Source: Bradyrhizobium sp. BR13661 (GTDB taxonomy: Bacteria; Pseudomonadota; Alphaproteobacteria; Rhizobiales; Xanthobacteraceae). From it: a stretch of 64,000 nt of DNA. Below are positions 9,258 through 19,100 of the stretch, in pieces (within the stretch, counting starts at the first letter, position 1; each line of letters begins with the position of its first letter). Under the pieces are notes generated by a model that was not told the DNA's origin, made no database searches, and saw only the letters and a list, made by a program, of their open reading frames with translations. The position numbers were made by a program, and so were the translations under genes. The stretch spans positions 62,001-126,000 of the forward strand of contig NZ_JARXWB010000002.1 of assembly GCF_029892425.1 (NCBI RefSeq), written 5' to 3'.

Positions 9258-10394
9258 ATGAAGAGCCCGTTCTATACCGCCGAGCATGACGCCTTTCGCG
9301 ACGTGATGCGTCGCTTCGTCGACAAGGAGATCGCGCCTTTCGCCCATGAATGGGACGAAGCCGGCGAATTTCCCCGTGCGCTCTATCGCAAGGCGGCCGG
9401 GATCGGCCTGTTGGGGCTCGGATTCCCCGAGGAATATGGCGGGATCGCCGCCGACCAGTTCATGAAGATCGTCGCGAGCCAGGAACTGGCACGGGCCGGC
9501 GCCGGCGGCGTCAGCGCCAGCCTGATGAGTCACACCATCGGCTCGCCGCCGATCGCGCGTGCGGCGCGCCCCGAGGTCAAGGCGCGCGTGCTGCCGCAGG
9601 TGCTCTCCGGCGAGAAGATCTCCGCGCTTGCGATCACCGAGCCGGGCGGCGGTTCTGATGTCGCGAACCTGCGCACCCGCGCGCGGCGGGACGGCGATCA
9701 CTACGTCGTGAGCGGCGAGAAGACCTTCATCACCTCGGGCGTGCGCGCCGATTATCTGACCGTTGCGGTGCGCACCGGCGGCGAGGGTGCCGGTGGCGTC
9801 AGCCTGCTCCTGATCGAGGGCGACACGCCCGGCCTGTCGCGCACCAGGCTGAAGAAGATGGGCTGGTGGGCCTCCGACACCGCGACCTTGCATTTCGACG
9901 AGTGCCGCGTGCCGGCCGAGAACCTGATCGGCGAGGAAGGCCAGGGCTTCAAGATCATCATGCAGAATTTCAACAGCGAGCGCATGGGCATGGCCGCCGG
10001 CTGCACCGCCTTCGCGCGCGTCTGCCTCGACGAAGCGGTTGCCTACGCGAAGGAGCGCAAGACCTTCGGCAAGCCGCTCGCCCAGCATCAGGTCATCCGC
10101 CACAAGATCGTCGACATGGCGCAGAAAGTCGCAGCTTCCCAGGCAATGCTGGAAATGCTGGCTTGGCGGCTGGAGCAGGGCGAGAGCCCGGTTGCCGAAA
10201 TCTGCATGATGAAGAACCAGGCCACGCAAACCATGGCGTTCTGCGCCTCGGAAGCGGTGCAGATCTTTGGCGGCGCCGGCTTCATGCGCGGCATCAAGGC
10301 CGAGCGCATCTATCGAGAGGTCAAGGTCAACGCCATCGGCGGTGGCACCGAGGAGATCATGAAGGATCTGGCGTCGAGGCAGATGGGGTTGTAG
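9258..10394 (+). CDS. Acyl-CoA dehydrogenase, isovaleryl/citronellyl-CoA type
   Basis: FAD-dependent alpha,beta-desaturation of an acyl-CoA, 378 residues. The FAD/substrate signatures 'ITEPGGGSDVANLRTRAR' and 'QIFGGAGFMRGIKAERIYRE' are intact. The usual catalytic Glu of the 'YEGT' motif is replaced (AIGGGTEEIM), but Glu241 in 'NSERMGMAAG' sits where isovaleryl-CoA and long-chain dehydrogenases place theirs, so activity is expected. First of two plus-strand dehydrogenases separated by a repeat element. The nearby carboxylase suggests a branched or isoprenoid substrate; this is inference. The ribosome site is weak (GAAGG ten bases upstream). Confidence 0.9.
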   Translation: MKSPFYTAEHDAFRDVMRRFVDKEIAPFAHEWDEAGEFPRALYRKAAGIGLLGLGFPEEYGGIAADQFMKIVASQELARAGAGGVSASLMSHTIGSPPIARAARPEVKARVLPQVLSGEKISALAITEPGGGSDVANLRTRARRDGDHYVVSGEKTFITSGVRADYLTVAVRTGGEGAGGVSLLLIEGDTPGLSRTRLKKMGWWASDTATLHFDECRVPAENLIGEEGQGFKIIMQNFNSERMGMAAGCTAFARVCLDEAVAYAKERKTFGKPLAQHQVIRHKIVDMAQKVAASQAMLEMLAWRLEQGESPVAEICMMKNQATQTMAFCASEAVQIFGGAGFMRGIKAERIYREVKVNAIGGGTEEIMKDLASRQMGL

Positions 10395-10397
10395 CCC

Positions 10398-10499
10398 GTC
10401 ATTCCGGGGCGCGCGCAGCGCGAACCCGGAATCCATCAGGCCGCGTTGACCGTAGAAAATGGATTCCGGGCTCATCGCTTCGCGATGCCCCGGAATGAC
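10398..10499. repeat. Palindromic repeat, family B (GTCATTCCGGGGC)
   Basis: 102-base element bounded by GTCATTCCGGGGC and its exact inverse GCCCCGGAATGAC, with inner hairpins (GGATTCCGGG, ATCGCTTCGCGAT). It lies between the two dehydrogenases, three bases past the stop of the first. Other copies: 12339-12467, 14479-14556, 55892-55980. Confidence 0.85.
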
Positions 10500-10510
10500 A
10501 AGAGGAAGAA

Positions 10511-11673
<1,163 letters not shown>

Positions 11674-11674
<1 letters not shown>

Positions 11675-12330
11675 TGATCACGCTTTATCATTGCGACGCC
11701 GCGCGCTCGTTCCGTCCGCTCTGGATGCTGGAGGAGATGGGGCTGCCGTATGATCTGAAGATGCTGCCGTTCCCGCCGCGGGTCTTCGCCAAGGAATATC
11801 TCGCGCTCAATCCGCTCGGCACGATTCCCTTCATGGTCGACGGCGAGACCAAGATGACGGAGTCTTCGGGCATCTGCCATTATCTCGGCATCAAGTACGG
11901 TCCGACGCCGCTGATGGTCGGTCCCGAAGATCCCGCCTACGGCGCCTTCCTGAACTGGATGTATTTCAGCGACGCCACGTTAACCTTCCCGCAAACACTG
12001 GTGCTCCGTTACACCCAGCTCGAGCCGGAGGAGCGACGCAATCCGCAGGTCGCCACCGACTATGCCAAGTGGTTCCTGGGACGCCTGCGCGCCGTCGAGG
12101 CAGCGACCGCGAATGCCGAAACCTTGTGCGCCGGCCGCTTTACCGCCGCTGACATTGTCATTGGTTATGCACTCCGCCTCGCGGAAAATATCGGGCTCGC
12201 CAGGGATTTCGGGCCGAATGTCGCAGCCTATTGGGCACGCCTGCAGCAGCGCGACGGATTCAAGCGTGCGGTTGCTGCGGAGCAGAAGGCTGGCGCTGAG
12301 CAGAATGTTGCGCCGCGCGTGAGGGTGTAA
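11674..12330 (+). CDS. Glutathione S-transferase family protein
   Basis: 218 residues. N-terminal thioredoxin-like domain (about 1-78: 'ITLYHCDAARSFRPLWMLEE', 'NPLGTIPFMVDGETKMTES') and an all-helical C-terminal domain (about 88-205). The N-terminal residue near position 11 is Ser, typical of Ser/Cys-type bacterial GSTs. Translationally coupled to the preceding acyl-CoA dehydrogenase. In catabolic operons such proteins conjugate, isomerise or detoxify reactive intermediates; which applies here is unknown. An Ala/Glu-rich tail follows the fold. Confidence 0.88.
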
Positions 12331-12338
12331 GGGAAGCT

Positions 12339-12467
12339 GTCATTCCGGGGCGATGCGAAGCATCGAACCCGGAATCTTGCGCGGCAATCTCGAAGTTCCG
12401 GGTTCGGTCCGGAGCCTGTCATCGGGCCGCGCTTTGCGCGGACCCGGTGGGACCGCCCCGGAACGAC
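12339..12467. repeat. Palindromic repeat, family B copy
   Basis: Bounded by GTCATTCCGGGGC (12339-12351) and GCCCCGGAACGAC (12455-12467, one change from the exact inverse). Inner palindromic stretches include GATGCGAAGCATC and CGCGCTTTGCGCG. It starts eight bases after the GST stop. Confidence 0.8.
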
Positions 12468-12573
12468 AAAGCATGTTTCCATGACAGCGCTATCCCGCCG
12501 TGACAGCGCCCAAATTTCCGCTAAGGTGACCCTCGTCCGCAGCGGCCACAGAGCCGCGCGAGGAGGATACCCA

Positions 12574-13374
12574 ATGGAAGACAAGGGTCGCGAATCCGAC
12601 CATTTGATGCTGATCACGCCAGAACGGGTCTTCTATGCCGGCTTGCTCGGCAGGCCCCGCAAGCGGACCCCAGGTTGCTGCCACGTCTATGTCGCTGTGA
12701 AAGGCAGCCTGCATATGACCATCGACGACGTCCTCGCCACCGCCGAGCTGTTCGTCACCCTGCCGAACCAGCGTCATTCCATCGCCAGCGACTACCGCAC
12801 CGCCATCAGCGTCACGCTCGAGCCGGAAAGCATGCCGGACGGCGTGATCGAGGCTCTGGCCCAGCGGTTGATGGGCCCGGATCGTGCGATCTACGCCCGC
12901 AAGATTCTCGCCGCCTACGCGCTGCTGCGCGAGCGTCGCTACGGCGACATCGCCACCGCCGAATTCGACGAGATGTGCTTTGGCGAAGCGCTGCCGCGCC
13001 GCGTGCTCGACCCCCGCGTCACGCGCGCTGTCGCCCGCATCGAGCGCTTCTCGGGCGAGCCGGTGACGGCTGATACCTGTGCAGCCGAAGTCGGCCTCTC
13101 GGCCTCGCGCTTCCTGCATCTGTTCAAGGAAGAGACCGGCATCTCGTTCCGCTCCTTCCGCGCCTGGAAGCGTGCGCGGCATTTGCTGCACTTCGCCAAC
13201 CAGGATCTCAACCTCGCCCATCTCGCGCAGGACATCGGCTATCCCGACTCGACCCATTTCAGCCATTCGATCCGCCGCTTCTACGGATTGAAGCCGCGCG
13301 CGATCTTCGTCGGCTCGCGGGATCTGGCAATCTATCGCAGCAACGAGACGGTAAGGCTCGATATCGCTTCGTAG
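12574..13374 (+). CDS. AraC-family transcriptional regulator
   Basis: 266 residues from the ATG at 12574, which has an ideal AGGAGG at 12561-12566; the open frame extends 31 codons upstream without support. The N-terminal part (to about 160) is a ligand/dimer domain of cupin-like composition. The C-terminal 95 residues hold two helix-turn-helix units, 'TCAAEVGLSASRFLHLFKEE' and 'LAHLAQDIGYPDSTHFSHSI', followed by the usual 'FYGLKPRAIF'. It lies inside the catabolic block and probably regulates it. The TAG stop lies inside a family C repeat. Confidence 0.9.
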   Translation: MEDKGRESDHLMLITPERVFYAGLLGRPRKRTPGCCHVYVAVKGSLHMTIDDVLATAELFVTLPNQRHSIASDYRTAISVTLEPESMPDGVIEALAQRLMGPDRAIYARKILAAYALLRERRYGDIATAEFDEMCFGEALPRRVLDPRVTRAVARIERFSGEPVTADTCAAEVGLSASRFLHLFKEETGISFRSFRAWKRARHLLHFANQDLNLAHLAQDIGYPDSTHFSHSIRRFYGLKPRAIFVGSRDLAIYRSNETVRLDIAS

Positions 13375-13503
13375 GGTGGGTTAGCCCTGCAGATGCGCAA
13401 AGCGCATCTGCGTAACCCACCTCTTTTGCGTCCGCGGAGATAGACCTTGGTGGGTTACGCCTTCGGACTACGCTTCGCGTAGCCGAGGGCTGACCCACCC
13501 TGC
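13371..13503. repeat. Palindromic repeat, family C (GTAGGGTGGGTTA)
   Basis: Opens with GTAGGGTGGGTTA and closes with the inverse form TGACCCACCCTGC. Inside are a 10-base perfect hairpin (GCAGATGCGC 13389-13398 with GCGCATCTGC 13402-13411) and a second (CTACGCTTCGCGTAG). The stop codon of the AraC gene (13372-13374) is the TAG of this element. A shorter copy is at 53370-53409. Confidence 0.85.
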
Positions 13504-13603
13504 GATTTCTCGTCTTTTCTCAGCTTCTCCGCGCAAGAAGCCGCATGCCCTGCATCACATGATCGCCAGCGTTGAATACTCAACGTTGCGAGACACCAGT
13601 GGT

Positions 13604-14470
13604 ATGAGCGACAAGGCCGTCATCACCTGCGCGCTGAACGGCGTGCTCACCGATCCGAAGCAGCACAACGTCCCCGTGACGCCCGAGCAGATGGCGCGCG
13701 AGGCCAAGGCTGCGTTCGATGCGGGCGCGTCCATCATGCACATTCACCTCCGCCAGCAGGCGCCCAACAAAGGTCATCTGCCGTCCTGGGAGGTCAGCGT
13801 CAGCAAGGAGATCCAGCAGGCCATCCGCGAAGCCTGTCCCGGCGTCATCATCAACCACACTTCGGGCGTCTCGGGGCCGAACTATTCCGGCGCGCTCGAC
13901 TGCATCCGCGAGACCAGGCCGGAGATCGCCGCCTGCAACGCCGGCTCGCTGAATTATCTGAAGGTGAAGGCCGACAACACCTGGGCCTGGCCGCCGATGA
14001 TGTTCGACAATGCGGTCGAGAAGGTGAAGGACTATCTCGACGTCATGAACGAAGTCGGCACCATTCCCGAGTTCGAGTGCTTCGATGTCGGCATCGTCCG
14101 CTGCGTCGGCATGTACACCCAAGTCGGTATGTACAAGGGCCCGCTCGAATATAACTTCGTGATGGGCGTCGCGTCCGGAATGCCTGCCGATCCCGAGCTG
14201 CTGCCGATCCTGCTCAAGCTGAAACGGCCCGAAGCACATTGGCAGGTCACCGCGATCGGCCGCGAGGAGATCTGGCCGCTTCACCAGCGTTGTGCCGAGC
14301 TCGGCGGTCACTTGCGCACCGGTCTCGAGGACGCCTTCTATCTCGCCGACGGCAAGAAGGTGACGTCGAACGGCCAGCTGATCGAAGCCATCGCCGCCTG
14401 CGCCCGCCGCGCCGGTCGCGAGATCGCGAGCCCATCAGAGGCGCGGAAGATCTTTGGGACGAATCGCTGA
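13604..14470 (+). CDS. BKACE-family beta-keto acid cleavage enzyme (DUF849)
   Basis: The family uses a divalent metal and acetyl-CoA to cleave beta-keto acids, giving acetoacetate and a new CoA ester; the founder cleaves 3-keto-5-aminohexanoate. 288 residues from the ATG at 13604; the frame also has an ATG at 13559, and neither has a strong ribosome site. Family signatures: 'VITCALNGVLTDPKQHNVPV', 'AFDAGASIMHIHLR' (metal His pair), 'GVIINHTSGVSG', 'CFDVGIVRC', and 'TGLEDAFYLADGKKV' near the end. TIM-barrel fold expected. Substrate cannot be assigned by eye. Its position between the regulator and the carboxylase argues for a role in the same pathway. Confidence 0.88.
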   Translation: MSDKAVITCALNGVLTDPKQHNVPVTPEQMAREAKAAFDAGASIMHIHLRQQAPNKGHLPSWEVSVSKEIQQAIREACPGVIINHTSGVSGPNYSGALDCIRETRPEIAACNAGSLNYLKVKADNTWAWPPMMFDNAVEKVKDYLDVMNEVGTIPEFECFDVGIVRCVGMYTQVGMYKGPLEYNFVMGVASGMPADPELLPILLKLKRPEAHWQVTAIGREEIWPLHQRCAELGGHLRTGLEDAFYLADGKKVTSNGQLIEAIAACARRAGREIASPSEARKIFGTNR

Positions 14471-14478
14471 ACATCCTC

Positions 14479-14556
14479 GTCGTTCTGGGGCGATGCGTAG
14501 CATCGAACCCGGAACCTCGAGATTCCGGGTTCACGCTTCGCGTGCCCCGGAATGAC
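14479..14556. repeat. Palindromic repeat, family B copy (short)
   Basis: Starts GTCGTTCTGGGGC (two differences from the family end) and closes with exact GCCCCGGAATGAC (14544-14556), enclosing GATGCGTAGCATC. Fills most of the 99 bases between BKACE and the carboxyltransferase, whose ribosome site AAGG follows at 14560. Confidence 0.8.
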
Positions 14557-14569
14557 GATAAGGTCTGTC

Positions 14570-16186
14570 ATGTCCATTCTCGAGAACACCATCTCCCCCG
14601 GCAGTGCCACCTACCACGCCAATCGCGATGGCATGCTCGGCCTGATCGATCGCATGCGCGCGCTGGAGGAGCGCACGCGCACGGCGTCGGCCGCTGCGAA
14701 AGATCGCTTCCACAAGCGCGGCCAGTTGTTGCCGCGCGAGCGTGTCGCGCTGGTGCTCGATCCCGGCGCGCCCTTCGTCGAGCTGTCGACGCTCGCCGGC
14801 TACATGTTCGATGTTCCCGATGCAGCCAAGAGCGTGCCGGGCGGCGGCGTCATCGCCGGCATCGGCCTCGTCTCGGGCATTCGCTGCATGGTCAGCGCCA
14901 GTGATTCCGGCATCGATGCCGGTGCACTGCAGCCGTATGGCCTCGACAAGACGCTGCGGGTGCAGGAGCTCGCGCTAGAGAACAAGCTGCCTTACGTGCA
15001 GCTCGTCGAAAGCGCCGGCGCCAATCTGTTGCGCTACCGCGTCGAAGACTTTGTCCGCGGCGGCAACATCTTTCGCAATCTGGCCCGGCTCTCGGCCGCC
15101 GGACTGCCCGTCGTGACTGTCACGCACGGCTCGTCCACGGCGGGCGGCGCCTATCAGACCGGCCTGTCCGACTACATCGTCATGGTCCGCGGCCGCACCC
15201 GCGCCTTCCTTGCCGGGCCGCCGCTGCTGAAGGCCGCGACCGGCGAGATCGCGACCGAGGAAGAACTCGGCGGTGCCGAGATGCACACGCAAATCTCCGG
15301 TCTCGGCGACTACCTCGCCGAAGACGATCGCGACGCATTGCGCATCGCGCGTGAGATCATGGCCGCGCTCGAATGGGAGCGGCCGGGCCGGGCGCCGTTG
15401 GAGTTCAAGCCGCCGCGCTACGATCGGGACGAGTTGCTCGGAATCATGCCGATGGACCACAAGCGGCCTGTCGACATGAAGCAGGTGATCGCGCGCATCA
15501 TCGACGACTCGGATTTCACCGAGATGGCGCCGAACTACGGCCCGGCCACCGTTTGCGGCCATGCCCGCATCGAAGGCCAGGCGATCGGCATCATCACCAA
15601 CAATGGTCCGCTCGACCCCGCCGGCGCGAACAAGGCGACGCATTTCATACAGGCATGTTGCCAGACCCGCACGCCGATCCTCTATCTCAACAACACCACC
15701 GGCTACATGGTGGGCCGAGCCTATGAAGAAGCCGGCATGATCAAGCACGGCTCCAAGATGATCCAGGCGGTGACCTCGGCGACCGTGCCGCAGATCACCA
15801 TCTATTGCGGCGCTTCGTTCGGAGCCGGAAATTACGGCATGTGCGGACGCGGCTTCCATCCGCGCTTCTGCTTCTCCTGGCCAAACGCCAAGACTGCCGT
15901 GATGGGCGGCGAGCAGGCCGCCGAGACCATGGCGATCGTGACAGAAGCTGCCGCCGCTCGCCGGGGCAAGCCGATCGAGAAGGACAAGCTGGACGCCATG
16001 AAGGCGCAGATCGTCGGCGTGTTCGACGGCCAGATGGACGTATTCTCGACCAGCGCCCGTGTGCTCGACGACGGCGTGATCGATCCGCGCGATACCCGCG
16101 CGGTGCTCTCCGAAGTGCTCGCGATCTGCCGCGAGGGCGATGCACGGACACCCCAGCGCATGCAATTCTCGGTGGCTCGCCCATGA
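14570..16186 (+). CDS. Acyl-CoA carboxylase, carboxyltransferase (beta) subunit
   Basis: Transfers carboxyl from carboxybiotin to an acyl-CoA. 538 residues from the ATG at 14570, preceded by AAGG. It has N- and C-terminal crotonase-fold carboxyltransferase domains. Family features include 'GRGFHPRFCFSWPNAKTAVM', 'GGEQAAETMAIV' and 'NNTTGYMVGRAYEEAGMIKH'. The layout fits the methylcrotonyl/geranyl-CoA carboxylase branch rather than propionyl-CoA carboxylase. The stop overlaps the start of the biotin carboxylase (ATGA), so the subunits are coupled. The two IVD-like dehydrogenases nearby resemble the leucine (liu) and acyclic terpene (atu) logic, but no enoyl-CoA hydratase or HMG-CoA lyase is present, so the substrate is left open. 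Confidence 0.9.
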   Translation: MSILENTISPGSATYHANRDGMLGLIDRMRALEERTRTASAAAKDRFHKRGQLLPRERVALVLDPGAPFVELSTLAGYMFDVPDAAKSVPGGGVIAGIGLVSGIRCMVSASDSGIDAGALQPYGLDKTLRVQELALENKLPYVQLVESAGANLLRYRVEDFVRGGNIFRNLARLSAAGLPVVTVTHGSSTAGGAYQTGLSDYIVMVRGRTRAFLAGPPLLKAATGEIATEEELGGAEMHTQISGLGDYLAEDDRDALRIAREIMAALEWERPGRAPLEFKPPRYDRDELLGIMPMDHKRPVDMKQVIARIIDDSDFTEMAPNYGPATVCGHARIEGQAIGIITNNGPLDPAGANKATHFIQACCQTRTPILYLNNTTGYMVGRAYEEAGMIKHGSKMIQAVTSATVPQITIYCGASFGAGNYGMCGRGFHPRFCFSWPNAKTAVMGGEQAAETMAIVTEAAAARRGKPIEKDKLDAMKAQIVGVFDGQMDVFSTSARVLDDGVIDPRDTRAVLSEVLAICREGDARTPQRMQFSVARP

Positions 16187-18156
16187 GGAACGGATCAGTG
16201 TCGCACCGCCCGTTCTTCAAGGTCTTGATCGCCAATCGCGGCGAGATCGCGCTGCGCGTGATGCGCAGCGCGCGGCGGCTCGGTCTCAGCGTCGTCGCGG
16301 TCTATTCGGATGCGGATCGCGATGCGCTCCATGTGCGACAGGCCGACCAGGCCGTGCGGATCGGCGAAGCGCTGCCGGCGCAATCCTATCTCAACATCCC
16401 CGCGATCGTTGCCGCGGCGGAGGCGAGCGGCGCGGACGCTGTGCATCCCGGCTACGGCTTCCTCGCCGAGAACGAGGATTTTGCGCAAGCCTGCAAGGAC
16501 GCTGGCCTCGTCTTCATCGGCCCCTCGCCGCAGGCGATCGAGGCGATGGGCAACAAGGCCGGTGCCAAGGAGATCATGAAGAAGGCCGGCGTGCCTATCG
16601 TACCCGGCTACCAGGGTGCCGATCAAAGCGACGAGGTCATGCTCGCGGAAGCCAGGAAGATTGGCTTCCCCGTGATGATCAAGGCCGTCGCCGGCGGTGG
16701 CGGTCGCGGCATGCGGCTTGTCGCCGATGCGACGGCGTTTCCGGATGCGCTGCGCAGCGCACGTTCGGAGGCAAAGGCGGCGTTTGGCGATCCTACGGTC
16801 ATTCTCGAGCGGGCGATCCAGAATCCGCGGCATATCGAGATCCAGGTGTTCGGCGATATCAACGGCAACGCCATCCATCTCGGCGAGCGCGATTGCTCGG
16901 TGCAGCGCCGGCACCAGAAGCTGATCGAGGAAGCACCATCGCCGGCGGTGACGCCGGAGCTGCGCGCAAAGATGGGCGAGGTCGCCGTCGCGGCCGTGAA
17001 GGCGCTGCGCTACGAGGGCGCCGGCACGCTCGAATTCCTGCTCGATGCCAGCGGTGCGTTCTACTTCATGGAGATGAACACACGCCTCCAGGTCGAGCAT
17101 CCCGTGACCGAGGCGATCACCGGGCTCGATCTCGTCGAGCTGCAACTGCGCGTCGCGCGCGGCGAGCCCTTGCCGGTCACGCAACAGGACATCAAGTTCT
17201 CCGGCCACGCCATCGAGGTCCGGCTGTGCTCGGAAGATGCCGCGCAGGACTTCATGCCGCAGTCCGGCCGCATGGCGCGCTGGCAGGTGCCGGACTGCAT
17301 CCGCGTCGAGCACGCGCTGCAATCGGGCTCGGAGATCCCGCCGTTCTACGATTCCATGATCGCCAAGGTGATCAGCCACGGCGCCACGCGCGAGGAGGCG
17401 AGGGGAAAGCTGATCGTCGGACTGGAGCGGCTCACGGCTCTGGGCGTCACGACCAACCAGGCCTTTCTGATGTCCTGCCTGCGTCATCCCGGCTTTGCCG
17501 GGGGTGAGGCAACGACGGCTTTCATCGGCACGCATCGCGACGAGTTGCTGGCGCCACGGGCGGATGCCGCGTTCGACACGGCCTTGGCCGGCCTGTTGCT
17601 CTACGTCACGAATTCGCGCGCGCCTTCGTGGCGGGGTGGCCGGAGCCTGTCGACGACGTTCCCGCTACCAGCGAAGATCGAAATCGCCGGCCACGCGCTC
17701 GAGCTCGACATCACCCGCGAGCGCGACGGCAGCTTCACCGTCAGCACCGAGGGGCGGCAGGACAAGTTCGAGATCGACCAGCTCGATGCCGACGCCATCC
17801 GCTTTCGCCATGACGGCCTGATGGACGGCGCAAAATTCCTGCGCGATGGCGACCGGCTCTACCTCCAGCACCGCGGCATCCCACTCGCGGTCACGGATCT
17901 CACCCTCGCTGCGCCAAAGGCCGCGGCTGCCAATGGCGGTGATGGCAAAGTCCGCGCCGCGATGAACGGCCGCGTCGTCGCCGTCCTGGTCAAGCCGGGC
18001 GATCGCGTCACCGCCGGTCAGCCGGTGATGACGCTGGAAGCGATGAAGATGGAGCACGTCCACAAGGCCGGCATCGACGGCGTGGTCGCCGCGATCGACG
18101 TCGCCGAGGGCGAGCAAGTCACGACGGGCAGGATCGTCGCGGAGATCGGGGCGTAA
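16183..18156 (+). CDS. Acyl-CoA carboxylase, biotin carboxylase/biotin carrier (alpha) subunit
   Basis: ATP-dependent carboxylation of its own biotin; partner of the preceding subunit. 657 residues from the ATG at 16183, which overlaps the upstream stop. A GTG at 16198 with AGGA eight bases ahead is an equally good start. Domains: biotin carboxylase N-lobe ('VLIANRGEIALRVMRSARRL'), ATP-grasp ('MIKAVAGGGGRGMRLV'), C-lobe ('MNTRLQVEHPVTEAITGLDL'), a linker, and the biotinyl domain with 'EAMKMEH', Lys622 being the biotin site. Length matches MCC/GCC alpha subunits (about 650-670). The frame is open far upstream, inside the beta subunit, but that extension is out-of-frame coding. Confidence 0.92.
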   Translation: MRNGSVSHRPFFKVLIANRGEIALRVMRSARRLGLSVVAVYSDADRDALHVRQADQAVRIGEALPAQSYLNIPAIVAAAEASGADAVHPGYGFLAENEDFAQACKDAGLVFIGPSPQAIEAMGNKAGAKEIMKKAGVPIVPGYQGADQSDEVMLAEARKIGFPVMIKAVAGGGGRGMRLVADATAFPDALRSARSEAKAAFGDPTVILERAIQNPRHIEIQVFGDINGNAIHLGERDCSVQRRHQKLIEEAPSPAVTPELRAKMGEVAVAAVKALRYEGAGTLEFLLDASGAFYFMEMNTRLQVEHPVTEAITGLDLVELQLRVARGEPLPVTQQDIKFSGHAIEVRLCSEDAAQDFMPQSGRMARWQVPDCIRVEHALQSGSEIPPFYDSMIAKVISHGATREEARGKLIVGLERLTALGVTTNQAFLMSCLRHPGFAGGEATTAFIGTHRDELLAPRADAAFDTALAGLLLYVTNSRAPSWRGGRSLSTTFPLPAKIEIAGHALELDITRERDGSFTVSTEGRQDKFEIDQLDADAIRFRHDGLMDGAKFLRDGDRLYLQHRGIPLAVTDLTLAAPKAAAANGGDGKVRAAMNGRVVAVLVKPGDRVTAGQPVMTLEAMKMEHVHKAGIDGVVAAIDVAEGEQVTTGRIVAEIGA

Positions 18157-18212
18157 AATTATAATCATTTCAATGTGATCTGCATCAGAATGCGAGCACA
18201 CGCGACATCTAT

Positions 18213-18256
18213 TGAACATTGTTCATTTTCCAGCTACTAATACTGAACAAAGTTCA
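18213..18256 (+). promoter_or_regulatory. Promoter with two TGAAC-N3-GTTCA operators
   Basis: Two matching inverted repeats: TGAACATTGTTCA (18213-18225) and TGAACAAAGTTCA (18244-18256), centres 31 bases apart, about three helix turns. They frame a plausible sigma-70 promoter, TTGAAC (18212-18217), 17-base gap, TACTAA (18235-18240). The first operator covers the -35 and the second follows the -10, the layout of a repressor site. The start of the ceramidase-like gene is 20 bases downstream. The style suits a TetR-type repressor, but none is encoded nearby. Confidence 0.6.
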
Positions 18257-18275
18257 TTTGTCCGCGGAGATGTAC

Positions 18276-19061
18276 ATGTTGCGCGCGACTGATCCAGCCC
18301 ACGAGACCGCTGCCACGCTCCCTTCAATATCCAGCAGAGACCGCCTCACCACTCGCGAAAAATATTTGCTCGCGGGGATGTCAGTACTGGCACTGGCAGC
18401 GATTTCCGCCCCGGCACTGCCCGCGTCCGCGTGGCACATTCCGCATTACGTCGACGGCCGCAGCTGGCTCGGCATACCCAACGCCGGCGACGTGCTCAGC
18501 AATCTCGCCTTCCTCGCGATGGCCGTTTGGGGCTCCGAGCGCCTTCGCGGGCGTAACGATGCGCCCGTGGGGACGAGTTGGCTCTTCGTGGGGCTGATCC
18601 TCACCTGCCTCGGCTCGGGCTTCTATCATCTGGACCCGGACATGCCGCAACGGCTGATCGCCGATCGTCTCGGCATGTCGGTCGCGTTCGCGGGCTTTCT
18701 CGGCATTGCGGCCAGCGAGCGTATCAGCGTGCGCGCAGGCGAGGCCGTGCTGGTGCTGACGATGCTCGCGGGCCCGCTCACGGCCTGGGTGGCGCGTGAG
18801 AACCTTACGCCATGGGCGGTCGTGCAGTACGGCGGGATGGTGCTCGCCTTGGGACTGGCGTTGACGCGATCGCGGCCCGGCACGATCGGCGTGCCACTGG
18901 GCAGCGTGATTGTCTTTTACGTGCTGGCCAAACTCTTCGAACTCGGTGACGCGACCATTTTCGAGGCGACTGGACAGCTCGTTTCCGGCCACACGCTGAA
19001 GCATCTTGCTGCCGCGTTGGCGGCTTGGCCGGTGATACGGGCGCTGGGGCCTAAAGCATGA
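18276..19061 (+). CDS. Alkaline ceramidase/CREST-like integral membrane protein
   Basis: 261 residues from the ATG at 18276, preceded by CGGAG six bases ahead (ATG 18270 overlaps that site). About seven membrane helices after a cytoplasmic N-terminus. Signatures of the CREST hydrolase superfamily are visible: 'GLILTCLGSGFYHLDPD' (Ser/His region), 'LIADRLGMSVAF' (Asp), and 'SGHTLKHLAAALAAW' (His pair near the C-terminus). These would hold a catalytic Zn. The family hydrolyses amide bonds of ceramides or acts as a lipid receptor; bacterial members are mostly uncharacterised. Upstream DNA is AT-rich compared with neighbours and carries paired operators. The stop codon lies in a palindromic repeat. 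Confidence 0.75.
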   Translation: MLRATDPAHETAATLPSISSRDRLTTREKYLLAGMSVLALAAISAPALPASAWHIPHYVDGRSWLGIPNAGDVLSNLAFLAMAVWGSERLRGRNDAPVGTSWLFVGLILTCLGSGFYHLDPDMPQRLIADRLGMSVAFAGFLGIAASERISVRAGEAVLVLTMLAGPLTAWVARENLTPWAVVQYGGMVLALGLALTRSRPGTIGVPLGSVIVFYVLAKLFELGDATIFEATGQLVSGHTLKHLAAALAAWPVIRALGPKA

Positions 19062-19100
19062 TCCGGAAAAGTGTGCAGCGGTTTTCCGACAAGATCATGC
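19056..19100. repeat. Palindromic repeat, family A (GCATGATCCGGAAAA)
   Basis: GCATGATCCGGAAAA (19056-19070) pairs with TTTTCCG (19082-19088) and GATCATGC (19093-19100). The TGA of the ceramidase-like gene (19059-19061) is inside the left arm, and the TGA of the convergent ABC ATPase (19101-19103) abuts the right arm. It may act as a bidirectional terminator. Related copies: 22968-23095 and 60505-60601. Confidence 0.85.

Noticed and set aside
8838..10475. 545-codon minus-strand frame across the first acyl-CoA dehydrogenase
   Set aside because: Shadow frame that crosses a divergent promoter region and a repeat; no family features.
15805..16182. N-terminal extension of the biotin carboxylase frame
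   Set aside because: Lies entirely inside the beta-subunit gene, is Arg-rich, and the family starts at the 16183 region.
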